This document shows, piece by piece, positions 33,752 to 42,196 of a stretch of DNA of 50,791 nt. The notes beneath the pieces are model-generated. The model searched no databases and had not been told where the DNA came from. It worked only from the letters and a program-made list of their open reading frames with translations. The position numbers and the translations under genes are program-made. Where the stretch lies: positions 1 through 50,791 of the forward strand of contig JAFQHO010000038.1 in the NCBI GenBank assembly GCA_017397925.1, written 5' to 3'. Each line of letters starts with the position of its first letter. Within the stretch, counting starts at the first letter, position 1. This DNA comes from Ruminococcus sp. GTDB taxonomy: Bacteria > Bacillota > Clostridia > Oscillospirales > Ruminococcaceae.

Positions 33752-34141
33752 ATGACAGAAATAAGCGAAAAGAGGGCATTCCCCGTAAAAATAGGCACAG
33801 TTGAGCTTTACTGCGAGAAAATGACAATGACAGCGGAAACCATATTAAACGTCAATCCCACCATAAACGGGACAGCTGTAATGACGAATAAATGCCGCAG
33901 ACTGACAAAATTTTCCTTTACGGGCAGGGTATACAACAAAGAAAAACCGATGTTTCTTGCAGGCCTTGCAAATAATCTCAACGGAACTGAAAATGTGGAG
34001 ATTATCTATAAGGATTTACGCTTCGGAAGATGTACAATAACAGGATATTCCGCTATTGACAGCGGAGAGGACTACATTGAACTTACAATAAACGCGGCAA
34101 CAAGCAGCATTGCATATTTTCTTGAGGGGGTAACGGAATGA
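33752..34141 (+). CDS. putative phage tail protein
   Basis: A 129-residue, beta-rich protein with AAGGGAGGGG before ATG 33752. The strands and the GRCTITGYSAIDSGEDYIEL stretch would fit a tail-tube or baseplate component. Its last four bases overlap the next gene (ATGA), so the two are translationally coupled. Confidence 0.6.
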   Translation: MTEISEKRAFPVKIGTVELYCEKMTMTAETILNVNPTINGTAVMTNKCRRLTKFSFTGRVYNKEKPMFLAGLANNLNGTENVEIIYKDLRFGRCTITGYSAIDSGEDYIELTINAATSSIAYFLEGVTE

Positions 34142-35046
34142 TTTACTGGCTTAAATACAGGACAAAGGACGGCATAGAGGGATATTTCCGTGATTGTGTT
34201 ACATTCAGCTACATAAAAGAAGCATACACGCCCTATACCACATTCAAAGCTGTTGTATACGGCAATACCCTGCCCGACGACATAGCCGAAATTGACCTTA
34301 ATGTTGAGGGATATGACGTACATCTGGGATTTATAGACAGCTATAAGGTGATAAATCAGAACGGTGTAAGGCGAGGTATAATTTCATCAAGGGGATATAC
34401 GGCACTGCTTACAGAAAATCAGCTGCCGCCGGGGATGTATACCAATATGACATTTAACAGGCTTTTTGACGAATATTTCACCCTGCCCAATATTCAGCAC
34501 GAAAGCAATACCGAAAGCAGTTATATCTACGTCAATAAAGGCGCCTCAATGTGGGACGGGGCGGCAAACCTCACCTATAAGCTGACGGGGAATTATCCCT
34601 ATATAAAGGGGAATAATACGGTTATGATGACTATACCCGAAAAATCGCGGGAAATCACCGTAAAAACCGAAAATATCTATTCCTACGGCACAGATATATG
34701 CACAAGGCGAATGGTCAGCAATTACAATATGGCTGATATGGGCGGAGAGTACGGCACTTTCTCCGCTGTATCAGAGGAGGCAATTGCCAGAGGGCTTATA
34801 CGCAACCGCCATTTTGACCTTGACCAGCGATTTTTAAGCAATCCCGAAAGCGCCTGCGATTACCGCATTATGCTTGCGGAAAGGGGCTATAAGCGGCATT
34901 TCTTCACAGTAAACGGTTATTACGGCGAGGATCTGAATGATTACATTACAACCGATACACTGGGGAAAAGGCGTATAAACGGGGTAAGGGTAACGGGAAA
35001 TAAAAACGGCATATTTACAGAATTCAGCGTATACGACACCACATAA
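34138..35046 (+). CDS. phage tail hub/baseplate-like protein
   Basis: A 302-residue protein coupled to the previous gene by an ATGA overlap. It resembles the tail-hub (gpD-like, late control) proteins of contractile phages: an N-terminal beta domain, a central MWDGAANLTYKLTGNYPYI stretch and a C-terminal Arg-rich GKRRINGVRVTG segment. It is the last phage-like gene; no tape measure, tail fibre, lysis or integrase gene is present, so the tail operon is cut short. Confidence 0.62.
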   Translation: MIYWLKYRTKDGIEGYFRDCVTFSYIKEAYTPYTTFKAVVYGNTLPDDIAEIDLNVEGYDVHLGFIDSYKVINQNGVRRGIISSRGYTALLTENQLPPGMYTNMTFNRLFDEYFTLPNIQHESNTESSYIYVNKGASMWDGAANLTYKLTGNYPYIKGNNTVMMTIPEKSREITVKTENIYSYGTDICTRRMVSNYNMADMGGEYGTFSAVSEEAIARGLIRNRHFDLDQRFLSNPESACDYRIMLAERGYKRHFFTVNGYYGEDLNDYITTDTLGKRRINGVRVTGNKNGIFTEFSVYDTT

Positions 35047-35073
35047 GGCAATGGGGAATATAATATAATGCGG

Positions 35074-35126
35074 TATTGCTCCACCAAATAACTCTTGAAG
35101 AATTATATGAAGCTTGGTGAGCAATA
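35074..35126 (+). promoter_or_regulatory. hairpin leader upstream of the feoA-like gene
   Basis: TATTGCTCCACCAA (35074-35087) and TTGGTGAGCAATA (35114-35126) pair with one bulged base around a 26-base loop. It lies 30 bases before the start codon and could be a terminator remnant, a leader structure or a decayed mobile element. Confidence 0.5.
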
Positions 35127-35156
35127 TAATCCGCAGAAAACTCCGTGGAGGAAAAT

Positions 35157-35387
35157 ATGTATTCCGATAAAAATCTCAGCGACCTTAAAGAAGGGGAGCG
35201 CTGTACTATAACATCAGTGAAACCGTCGCCCATATCCGAAAGGCTGAAAGAGCTTGGATTTACAGCAGGCACATCCGTTGTCTGCCGCTGTCGGAGCTTT
35301 TCAGGGGACCCTGCCGCCTATTACGTCAAAGGCACGGTAATTGCCCTCAGAAAAGAGGACGCGGCGGCTATAAGCGTTGATTTCTGA
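35157..35387 (+). CDS. feoA: FeoA-domain protein
   Basis: A 76-residue SH3-like protein. ATG 35157 follows GTGGAGGAAAAT. The chain begins with LSDLKEGERCTITSV and the RLKELGFTAGTSVVC turn typical of FeoA, and ends with a VKGTVIALRKEDAAAISV strand pair. FeoA works with the ferrous-iron transporter FeoB at the membrane. No feoB is in the window, and the gene directly trails the phage tail gene and is followed by a terminator, so it is either an orphan or the start of something lost. Confidence 0.85.
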   Translation: MYSDKNLSDLKEGERCTITSVKPSPISERLKELGFTAGTSVVCRCRSFSGDPAAYYVKGTVIALRKEDAAAISVDF

Positions 35388-35403
35388 TACAGCCGAAAAC
35401 AAA

Positions 35404-35427
35404 GGGGCTGATGCCCGCATCAGCCCC
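35404..35427. terminator. bidirectional terminator between the feoA-like gene and the minus-strand lipoprotein
   Basis: A perfect 10-bp stem GGGGCTGATG / CATCAGCCCC with a 4-base loop, placed between two converging genes. Confidence 0.75.
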
Positions 35428-35451
35428 ATATAATAAAGGAAACTCCTAAAA

Positions 35452-36936
35452 CTATTCGCTTAAAATAATAACCTTGCTTATACAATCCATATTCTCGCCT
35501 ATATACTCCGATTCATCGGGGATATTTGCCGATATATCGCCATTGATATAATGTACTCTGTTTATATTATTTTCTTCTGTTATGGCAATTTTACCATTTG
35601 CACTGTAAATACAATAAGAGGTATCTATTTCACCGTTGTTTATATCATATGTTGTTGTTAATTCGCCTTTGAAAAGCTCGAATGCGGCACCAAGCTCGGG
35701 GATTATGTACATACCGTAATCTCCTGTTGTCTGATGCAGAATAATATTATCCCCTGCTGAATAATAGGCATAATATTGTCCGAATGAGGTCAGGTCGATG
35801 ATATATCGCTCCATTTTTTCAAAATCATAAGTGTAAAGTATGGTGGACAGGCTGTCAGTTACCATATATGTCGCCCTTTTGTCGGATATAGCCACAACGT
35901 GGCTTACAGAATAACGAAGTCCCGTGTCAAGGCTAAAACGGCTGCATTCCGTGAAAAGCGTCTTGTTCTTTTCATAGCTTGTCACAAACTCGCCATTGTA
36001 AGGGATTGAAATGCCATATTTCTTATACTCACCTTTCTCCCACGAATTGCCGTTATATTCATAAAACCAAATTTCCGAATTTTCACCTGTATATTGTACA
36101 TATGATGTAACCAATCTGTTATCGTCAGTCCGATAAAATCCCTGTATGTGCCAGCTGTCATCAGGCGGAGAAAATGAAAGTTCAAGGGTATTTGTTTCTT
36201 TATCTGCCCTGAAAATGCCCTCCAAAGGCTCCTCAGAGCTTTCTTCGGACTTGTTGTGGCCTTCTACCGATATTCCACTGCTATTGACTGTCACGTAATC
36301 ACTTGGTTTGCCGTATTCCCCCATAATCCATAATTCATCGTTAAAATATGCCATATCATATACCGTAAAGCTCATATCAGGGTCGGAATAGGAGAATATA
36401 CATTCATTTTCCTTTGTTTCGGGATTACAGCGGTATATTTCAAAATCGTGATAGTTAATGTAGCAGCATTTATCGTATTTTACCACGTAGTATATATACT
36501 CACCGTCAAAGGCTGTCTTCTCTATGGAGGGGTAGACAGGCTTATCAAGGAGCGGCTCGTACAGCTTCATAAACTCCTCTGTATATTCCTCGGGGGTCAT
36601 ATCATAATTTGCTGCATCGCTGATGTAATATGGAACTATTTTCGATATATCCCTGTTTTCGGGGAGCGCGCATACTGAAACTCTCGGCTCAAGCTCAATC
36701 CAGGAAAGGTCGTATTCTTTGAGTTCAACAGGGGGAGCTGTCTGCTGCTTGTTCAGTTTTACATTGATATCGGTGAAATCCTCCGCTTTGTACTCTCTGA
36801 ACGGCATTTCAGCCTCTGTTGTCTCCTCGGATTGAATAATTTCCGTGTTGCCTTTGCTGTCCTCATTTTTTTCCTCACAGGAAACAAGGCTGCATAAAGC
36901 TGCAAGGGCTGTTAAAATTGCAATTGTCTTTTTCAT
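35452..36936 (-). CDS. large lipoprotein of unknown function
   Basis: A 494-residue protein with AAAGGAGGA before ATG 36936. The signal peptide ends in the lipobox LVSC at Cys20, followed by a Glu/Thr-rich linker. From about residue 140 onward the chain reads as repeated beta strands separated by Tyr/Asp-rich turns (YIYYVVKYD, YNDELWIMGEYG, TYMVTDSLSTILYTYDFEKM), consistent with a beta-propeller, but no specific family is recognised. It is transcribed alone and faces the feoA-like gene. Confidence 0.72.
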   Translation of the reverse strand: MKKTIAILTALAALCSLVSCEEKNEDSKGNTEIIQSEETTEAEMPFREYKAEDFTDINVKLNKQQTAPPVELKEYDLSWIELEPRVSVCALPENRDISKIVPYYISDAANYDMTPEEYTEEFMKLYEPLLDKPVYPSIEKTAFDGEYIYYVVKYDKCCYINYHDFEIYRCNPETKENECIFSYSDPDMSFTVYDMAYFNDELWIMGEYGKPSDYVTVNSSGISVEGHNKSEESSEEPLEGIFRADKETNTLELSFSPPDDSWHIQGFYRTDDNRLVTSYVQYTGENSEIWFYEYNGNSWEKGEYKKYGISIPYNGEFVTSYEKNKTLFTECSRFSLDTGLRYSVSHVVAISDKRATYMVTDSLSTILYTYDFEKMERYIIDLTSFGQYYAYYSAGDNIILHQTTGDYGMYIIPELGAAFELFKGELTTTYDINNGEIDTSYCIYSANGKIAITEENNINRVHYINGDISANIPDESEYIGENMDCISKVIILSE

Positions 36937-37280
36937 TGTAAGTCCTCCTTTTTACATGGGCAATCTGCATAAAAATATCCGCAGATTTTAGATATAATCA
37001 ACAATCGAAAGGCTATAATTATACCCTTCTATATATAAGTGATTTTAAAAGGCAAAAAAGACAAAGTTTTTTAAGTTAAAAAATAAAAATTTCTCAAACA
37101 TAGAAAAATCATCACCATTTTTATTATAATCATTATATCATAAAATGTCAACACAGTGTACGGTATGTGAAAAACTCCCCTGAATATTGACATTCCCCCC
37201 TCATATATGCTATAATATTGAGGATAATAATTGGTATAGGATAGTTATCTTTTGTATCTATTGAAAGAAAGGAAATAGAA
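36937..37280. other. divergent intergenic region
   Basis: AT-rich gap between two divergently transcribed genes. A plus-strand promoter lies at 37187-37216. On the minus strand a TATAAT-like box is present near 37018-37023 without a good -35. No small gene seen. Confidence 0.5.
37187..37216 (+). promoter_or_regulatory. promoter of the CDP-glycerol transferase/TagGH-like operon
   Basis: TTGACA (37187-37192), an 18-base spacer and TATAAT (37211-37216), 64 bases before the start codon. Confidence 0.75.
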
Positions 37281-38990
37281 ATGATAAATAAGCTGAGAGA
37301 CAGTTTTTTCAGACGTTATATCGCTCACGAGTACGCAATGGCTATGCAGCTTGATACCGAGAGAAACAAGGTTATCTGCTGTGATTTCATCGTTGAGGCA
37401 GATACATCTCCACAGGATGAATTCGAGCTTTTCAAATATCTTTACAAAAACGGCAGAGAGCATTTTGAGCCCTATTATATAATCAACGAAAAATGTGCTG
37501 CATATGCCGAAATAAAGGCAGAATACGGCGATAATATCATTGCCTATTCACCCGAAAAAATCGAGGAATTTGCCTTTACGCTGAAAGAGCTGTTCAAAAC
37601 AGTGAAGTTTATCTGCGGCGGATTTCAGGTGCTTCATTCCCTCCGTCTTGGTATAACAGAGGCTGTAAAACGCAGTCAGTATGTGTATTCTATCTTCACT
37701 CAGCACGGTATTACTTTTTTCAAGGACGATTTCATTTCTCAGGCTTCATACAGCTCATTCCTCTTTGATAAGCTTATGATAAGCAATGACTTTGAAAAGG
37801 AAATCTTTATAAACCGCGGCTGCTATGCCGAGGAAAACCTCATAAAGAACGGTCTTTTCCGCTGGGATTTGCTCAGCGCTGACAATGCCGTTTCTGAAAA
37901 GTCAATTTTCATATATTTCACTCATCGCCGATATCTCAAAAATATCGAGGAATCAGAGCTTAAAAATACTGTTTATGTTAAAACCATTCTGGGACTTCTG
38001 GAAAATCCACGATTCAAGAAATTCGTGGAGGATAACGGCTATACTCTGAAAATTGCCCTTCACCACAGCGTATTGCAGGCTTGCGGCAGCGGACTTCTTG
38101 AAGGGGTGAAAATACTGGAAGATGAGGAAATTGCCGACGCTAAAAAGAATGCGGCTATACTCATTACCGACTATTCTTCTATGTGCTTTGAAATGTGGTT
38201 TCAGCATAAGCCCTCTATATTCCTCAATATCCCCGACGGTGAGGACTGTATAAAATATGGTCACAAGACAGACCTTGCAGACCCTTACGGTCCAAAGAGG
38301 GAGTATATCTTCAATATCGTTGACACTGTTGAGGAGTGTATGGATAAGCTGGAAGATTACCACAATACAGGCTATAAGCTGAAACCCGATGAAAAGAAAA
38401 AGCGTGATACTTTCTTCTATTACAACGGCGATTTCCGCAAGCGTTTTTATGAGTATCTCATATCTATGAAAAAGAGCGTGAAAAAGCTTTATCAGATGCC
38501 CATAAATACCACAGTAAGCTTTGCAAGATATCCCGAAATGGAGATATACAGTGTAGAGCTGCCTAACGAACAGGGGCGCTGGATTGTTCGTAAAAAGGCG
38601 TTTATTCGCTTCTTTGTGCCGAAATGGGACAAGGGGCTTGCTGTACAGCTTTACTTTGAGCCTATGCTTATAGGAAAACAGAATAATATCGGTGTAACTG
38701 TGCTTGCAAACGGTAAAAAGGTATACAGCGGAAATGTCACAAAGCCTGAAAAGGCGCATATTTCCTTTGATATTCCTGCGGAGTATATCGGATCTGACGG
38801 TAAGCTTGAAATAGGTTTCAGAATATCGGGAGTATATCCTTATAATAAGCTTGATGAGAAAAGACCTCATGACCCTCATTGCCGCTCACTGCGCCTTATT
38901 GATATGGATATCTACGAAAAATCGGACAAATCAGCTGATACGCTGAAAAAACTCTGCATTGCCCGTCAATCAGAAAACGAGTCGGAATAA
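37281..38990 (+). CDS. CDP-glycerol glycerophosphotransferase-like enzyme (TagF/TagB family)
   Basis: A 569-residue enzyme with GAAAGGAAA before ATG 37281. The core (about 70-390) has family features: FTQHGITFFKDDF near 137, a GLFRWDLL turn, and the late motif LITDYSSMCFEMWF near 295 followed by KPSIFLNIPD. It would build or prime a poly(glycerol-phosphate) polymer on a lipid carrier at the membrane. Beyond residue 415 is an extra beta-rich region of about 140 residues with an Arg/Asp-rich end, not part of the usual family. The TagG- and TagH-like exporter genes follow at once, supporting a cell-wall polymer role. Confidence 0.88.
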   Translation: MINKLRDSFFRRYIAHEYAMAMQLDTERNKVICCDFIVEADTSPQDEFELFKYLYKNGREHFEPYYIINEKCAAYAEIKAEYGDNIIAYSPEKIEEFAFTLKELFKTVKFICGGFQVLHSLRLGITEAVKRSQYVYSIFTQHGITFFKDDFISQASYSSFLFDKLMISNDFEKEIFINRGCYAEENLIKNGLFRWDLLSADNAVSEKSIFIYFTHRRYLKNIEESELKNTVYVKTILGLLENPRFKKFVEDNGYTLKIALHHSVLQACGSGLLEGVKILEDEEIADAKKNAAILITDYSSMCFEMWFQHKPSIFLNIPDGEDCIKYGHKTDLADPYGPKREYIFNIVDTVEECMDKLEDYHNTGYKLKPDEKKKRDTFFYYNGDFRKRFYEYLISMKKSVKKLYQMPINTTVSFARYPEMEIYSVELPNEQGRWIVRKKAFIRFFVPKWDKGLAVQLYFEPMLIGKQNNIGVTVLANGKKVYSGNVTKPEKAHISFDIPAEYIGSDGKLEIGFRISGVYPYNKLDEKRPHDPHCRSLRLIDMDIYEKSDKSADTLKKLCIARQSENESE

Positions 38991-39001
38991 GGGGTGCGCG
39001 G

Positions 39002-39790
39002 ATGTTTGAAAAAATAAAGGCTCAGATACAGCAGATTAAAAAGTATCAGTTCTTATTTTCAGAACTTGTAAAAAGAGATTTCAAGAAAAAATACAAGAGA
39101 ACTGTCCTCGGTATGGTGTGGAGTATACTTTCGCCCCTTATGCAGCTTGCTGTTATGGCGGTAGTATTTACCAAGTTTTTCGGCCACAATACGGAGCATT
39201 ATATCATATACCTCTTTTCGGGAAACCTTGTATTTTCATTCTTCAAGGACGCTACAAACGGCGGTATGCACGCCTTGATGCAGAACGCCAATATCATTAA
39301 GAATATCAACGTACCAAAGTATCTGTTTATGATATCCAAGGAAGTATCAGCCTGTATTAATTTCGGACTTACACTGATAATTTACTTCCTTTTCGTGGCA
39401 ATTGACGGCATACCGTTTTCGTTTAATTTTCTTACTCTAATCTATCCTATTGCCTGTCTGCTTGTGTTTAACATAGGAGTGGGATTTATATTGTCTGCAA
39501 TGTTTGTAGTGTTCAAGGATGTGCAGTATCTCTATGAAATATTCACACAGCTTCTTATGTATGTATCTGCAATATTCTATAATGTAAATGCATATCCCGA
39601 AAAAATACAGATGGTATTCTTTGTAAATCCTGTATACAGCTATATTGCATATTTCCGCAGTGTAGTCCTTGAAGGCGTTATACCGCCCCTGTGGCATCAT
39701 CTGCTCTGTCTTGGCTATGCGCTTGTTATGCTTATAACAGGTATGATTATTTACAAGAAAAACAACTATAAATTTATGTACTATATCTGA
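39002..39790 (+). CDS. ABC-2 type polysaccharide/teichoic acid export permease (TagG-like)
   Basis: A 262-residue membrane protein with six hydrophobic segments between about 35 and 255 and the family N-terminal motif (SELVKRDFKKKYKRTVLGM, then VWSILSPLMQLA). With the following ATPase it would move a finished lipid-linked polymer across the membrane. It starts 11 bases after the transferase gene and 13 before the ATPase gene. Confidence 0.92.
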   Translation: MFEKIKAQIQQIKKYQFLFSELVKRDFKKKYKRTVLGMVWSILSPLMQLAVMAVVFTKFFGHNTEHYIIYLFSGNLVFSFFKDATNGGMHALMQNANIIKNINVPKYLFMISKEVSACINFGLTLIIYFLFVAIDGIPFSFNFLTLIYPIACLLVFNIGVGFILSAMFVVFKDVQYLYEIFTQLLMYVSAIFYNVNAYPEKIQMVFFVNPVYSYIAYFRSVVLEGVIPPLWHHLLCLGYALVMLITGMIIYKKNNYKFMYYI

Positions 39791-39803
39791 TGCGGAGGAG
39801 AAA

Positions 39804-40559
39804 ATGAAGAAAATTGAACTTAATAACATCTCCGTATCATATATAACAGGAGATTTTTCCACTACAGGGCTTAAAGATGTAATAATCCAGAAGCTTAAGA
39901 GAACATATGTGAAAAAGGAATTCCTGGCTCTGCAGGGTATCACTTTTTCCCTTGAACAGGGGGAATTGCTTGGAATTATCGGCACAAACGGAGCAGGTAA
40001 ATCCACTCTTTGCAAGGTTATTTCGGGAATTATGCGTCCCACTGAGGGTACAATGTCGGTAAAGGGAAGCATTGCTTCTCTCCTTGAACTTGGCACGGGA
40101 TTTGACCCCGACCTTACAGTAAAGGAAAACGCTTTTCTCCGCGGTGCTTTGCTTGGATATACCCGCGATTTTATGAATAAGACCTATGACAGTATAATCG
40201 AATTTGCGGAGCTTAAAGAGTTTGAGGACAGAAAATTCAGCCATCTTTCATCAGGTATGAAATCAAGACTTGCTTTTTCCATTGCTTGTCTTGTAAATCC
40301 CGAAATACTTATACTTGATGAGGTGCTTTCTGTAGGCGACGGTGCATTCCGCAAAAAGAGCGAGGCGAAAATGCTTGAAGTAATTCAGGGTGGTGCAACG
40401 ACTATACTTGTATCTCACAGCCTTGCACAGATAAGACGAATGGCAACAAAAGTGCTGTGGATTGAAAAGGGAAAACAGATTGATTTCGGTGAAACGGAGG
40501 AAATCTGCGATAAGTACGAGGAATTTTTAAATAGCAGAAACTCAAAGAAAGGGAAGTAG
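39804..40559 (+). CDS. ABC-type polysaccharide/teichoic acid export ATPase (TagH-like)
   Basis: A 251-residue ATPase with GCGGAGGAGA before ATG 39804. Motifs in order: a short N-terminal strand region, Walker A GTNGAGKST near residue 60, the signature LSSGMKSRLAF near 150, Walker B ILILDEVL near 170 and the switch His in LVSHSL. It lacks the C-terminal extension found in some polysaccharide exporters. It pairs with the permease upstream. Confidence 0.93.
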   Translation: MKKIELNNISVSYITGDFSTTGLKDVIIQKLKRTYVKKEFLALQGITFSLEQGELLGIIGTNGAGKSTLCKVISGIMRPTEGTMSVKGSIASLLELGTGFDPDLTVKENAFLRGALLGYTRDFMNKTYDSIIEFAELKEFEDRKFSHLSSGMKSRLAFSIACLVNPEILILDEVLSVGDGAFRKKSEAKMLEVIQGGATTILVSHSLAQIRRMATKVLWIEKGKQIDFGETEEICDKYEEFLNSRNSKKGK

Positions 40560-40567
40560 GTGTGGAA

Positions 40568-40822
40568 ATGGATATTGAAATTACAGAAAAGTTTATTTGT
40601 CCCTGCTGCGGAAATCGTACCCTCGGCGAGGAGGGCAGCTATGACATATGCCCTGTATGCTTCTGGGAGGATGATAAGGCTATGTACCGTGACCCCGATT
40701 TAGTCGGCGGTGCAAATAAGGTGTCCCTTAATGAAGCAAGGGAGAATTACAGCAATTTCGGCGCGTGTATGGAGGAATTCCTGCCTTTTGTACGTGAGCC
40801 CTTTGAAGATGAAAAGGTATGA
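40568..40822 (+). CDS. CPCC-family small zinc-ribbon protein
   Basis: An 84-residue protein. I place the start at ATG 40568, although GTG 40562 is also possible. The two cysteine pairs ICPCCGNRTL and ICPVCFWEDD (about 12-36) make a zinc ribbon typical of the Cys-rich CPCC family, whose role is unknown. It sits 2-8 bases after the ATPase gene and is followed by a terminator. Confidence 0.82.
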   Translation: MDIEITEKFICPCCGNRTLGEEGSYDICPVCFWEDDKAMYRDPDLVGGANKVSLNEARENYSNFGACMEEFLPFVREPFEDEKV

Positions 40823-40825
40823 TAA

Positions 40826-40853
40826 AAGGGCGGCATTTCAATGTGCCGCCCTT
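40826..40853. terminator. bidirectional terminator between converging genes
   Basis: A perfect 10-bp stem AAGGGCGGCA / TGCCGCCCTT with an 8-base loop, placed after the CPCC gene and just beyond the stop of the minus-strand LRR gene. Confidence 0.8.
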
Positions 40854-40858
40854 GAATA

Positions 40859-42196
40859 TTAATCAATGATTTTTTTGTAATTTTCTTCCGCTTCCTTTGC
40901 CTTTTCAAGCTTTGCTGCTTTTTTTGCGGAATGGGGAGCGCCCTTGCGGCTTCTTGCCATAAGCACTATTGCAAATACAATCGCTGCAAGTATTAATCCG
41001 ACTGCAATTATAATGAATGCTGTGGATTTCAGGTTTCTGTCAACATAGGAATATTCAACCTTGCTGTCCTTGGCATATTCTGCGCCTGCTGTGCCTGAAA
41101 ATACGCTGAGGTTGAAATCTTCCTTTAATGCGTATTCACCTTCTGCGTTAATGATAAATCCGAATGCGTTTGCACCGATTTCAGTAACGCTCTTGGGGAT
41201 GCTCACATTATTCAGTGATGAACAGTCTGCAAATGCACCATCTCCCACTTTTACAGTTCCCTCAGGGATTATTGCACGGGTGAGGGATGTGCAGTAATAG
41301 AATGCACCTTCACCGATTTCCTGCAATGTTGTGGGGAAATCCAAAGTCTGTAAGGCTGCACAGTTTTTGAATGCTATGGGGGCTATGGTTCTAAGTCCCT
41401 CGGAAAAATCAATGCTTTTAAGCTTTACGCAGTAGCCGAAAGCGTCATCGCCGATATACTCTACAGAATTTGGAATATACAGATTTTCGATGCCGGCGCA
41501 TACGGAAAATGCACCTGCTTCAATTGTTGTTACTCCCTCGGGTATGCGTAAATCGCCTGTAAGGGTTGTTGCGCCGCGATAGACATTCTTTTTGCTCTTG
41601 TTGAAAAGCATACCGTCCTCAAATACATAGCTGCTGCACTCAGATGCGTCTATATTTTCAATGGAGCTGCACTCTGAAAATGCCATAGGCTCAATTGTGT
41701 TGAGTTGTCCGGGGAGTATGACCTCCTTGAGCATAGAGCAGTTGTAGAAAGCATATGAGCCGATTGTATCTACAGAATCAGGGATATCAACCTTTTCAAG
41801 CTTTATACAGCCTGCAAACATACCTTTGCTGATACTCTTTATCTTTGAGGGGAGTCTTATTTCCCTGAGTGCTTCACAGCTTGCAAAGGCATTGGCACCG
41901 ATAGATGTAACTGTATCGGGGATTGTAAGGGTTTTGATATTGCCGCAGTTTGTAAAAGCGTTGTCGTCTATGGCTGTGATTGCGTATCCGTTTCGCAGTT
42001 CGGGGATTTCTTCAACCATTGCGTCCACATTACAGCTTATAATGGTGTATGAGCCGTTGCGCAGCTCGTAGCCGAATGTACCGTCAGTAAGGGGTTCGCC
42101 GCCCTGTTCACTGTTGTATGCAAATCCGTTTATCGCGGAAAGGGAAAGCAAGGATGCTCCTGCAATAATTGCAGATAAAAGCTTACTTATTTTCAT
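40859..42196 (-). CDS. BspA-like leucine-rich-repeat surface protein with C-terminal membrane anchor
   Basis: A 445-residue surface protein with AAGGAGGAAA before ATG 42196. A signal peptide (about 1-26) is followed by roughly twelve LRR_5 repeats (about 75-375) such as IGANAFASCEALREIRLPS and IGSYAFYNCSMLKEVILP. One membrane helix (about 392-415) and a basic tail follow, which hold the protein in the membrane with the repeats outside. BspA-like LRR proteins of gut bacteria take part in adhesion. Its first 14 bases overlap the end of the larger LRR gene, and the end EENYKKIID resembles that gene's tail. Confidence 0.88.
   Translation of the reverse strand: MKISKLLSAIIAGASLLSLSAINGFAYNSEQGGEPLTDGTFGYELRNGSYTIISCNVDAMVEEIPELRNGYAITAIDDNAFTNCGNIKTLTIPDTVTSIGANAFASCEALREIRLPSKIKSISKGMFAGCIKLEKVDIPDSVDTIGSYAFYNCSMLKEVILPGQLNTIEPMAFSECSSIENIDASECSSYVFEDGMLFNKSKKNVYRGATTLTGDLRIPEGVTTIEAGAFSVCAGIENLYIPNSVEYIGDDAFGYCVKLKSIDFSEGLRTIAPIAFKNCAALQTLDFPTTLQEIGEGAFYYCTSLTRAIIPEGTVKVGDGAFADCSSLNNVSIPKSVTEIGANAFGFIINAEGEYALKEDFNLSVFSGTAGAEYAKDSKVEYSYVDRNLKSTAFIIIAVGLILAAIVFAIVLMARSRKGAPHSAKKAAKLEKAKEAEENYKKIID

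Noticed and set aside
37953-38879. 308-residue frame antisense to the CDP-glycerol transferase gene
   Set aside because: It is long but has no ribosome site, odd residue content, and the sense frame is a clear enzyme; it is a codon-usage shadow.
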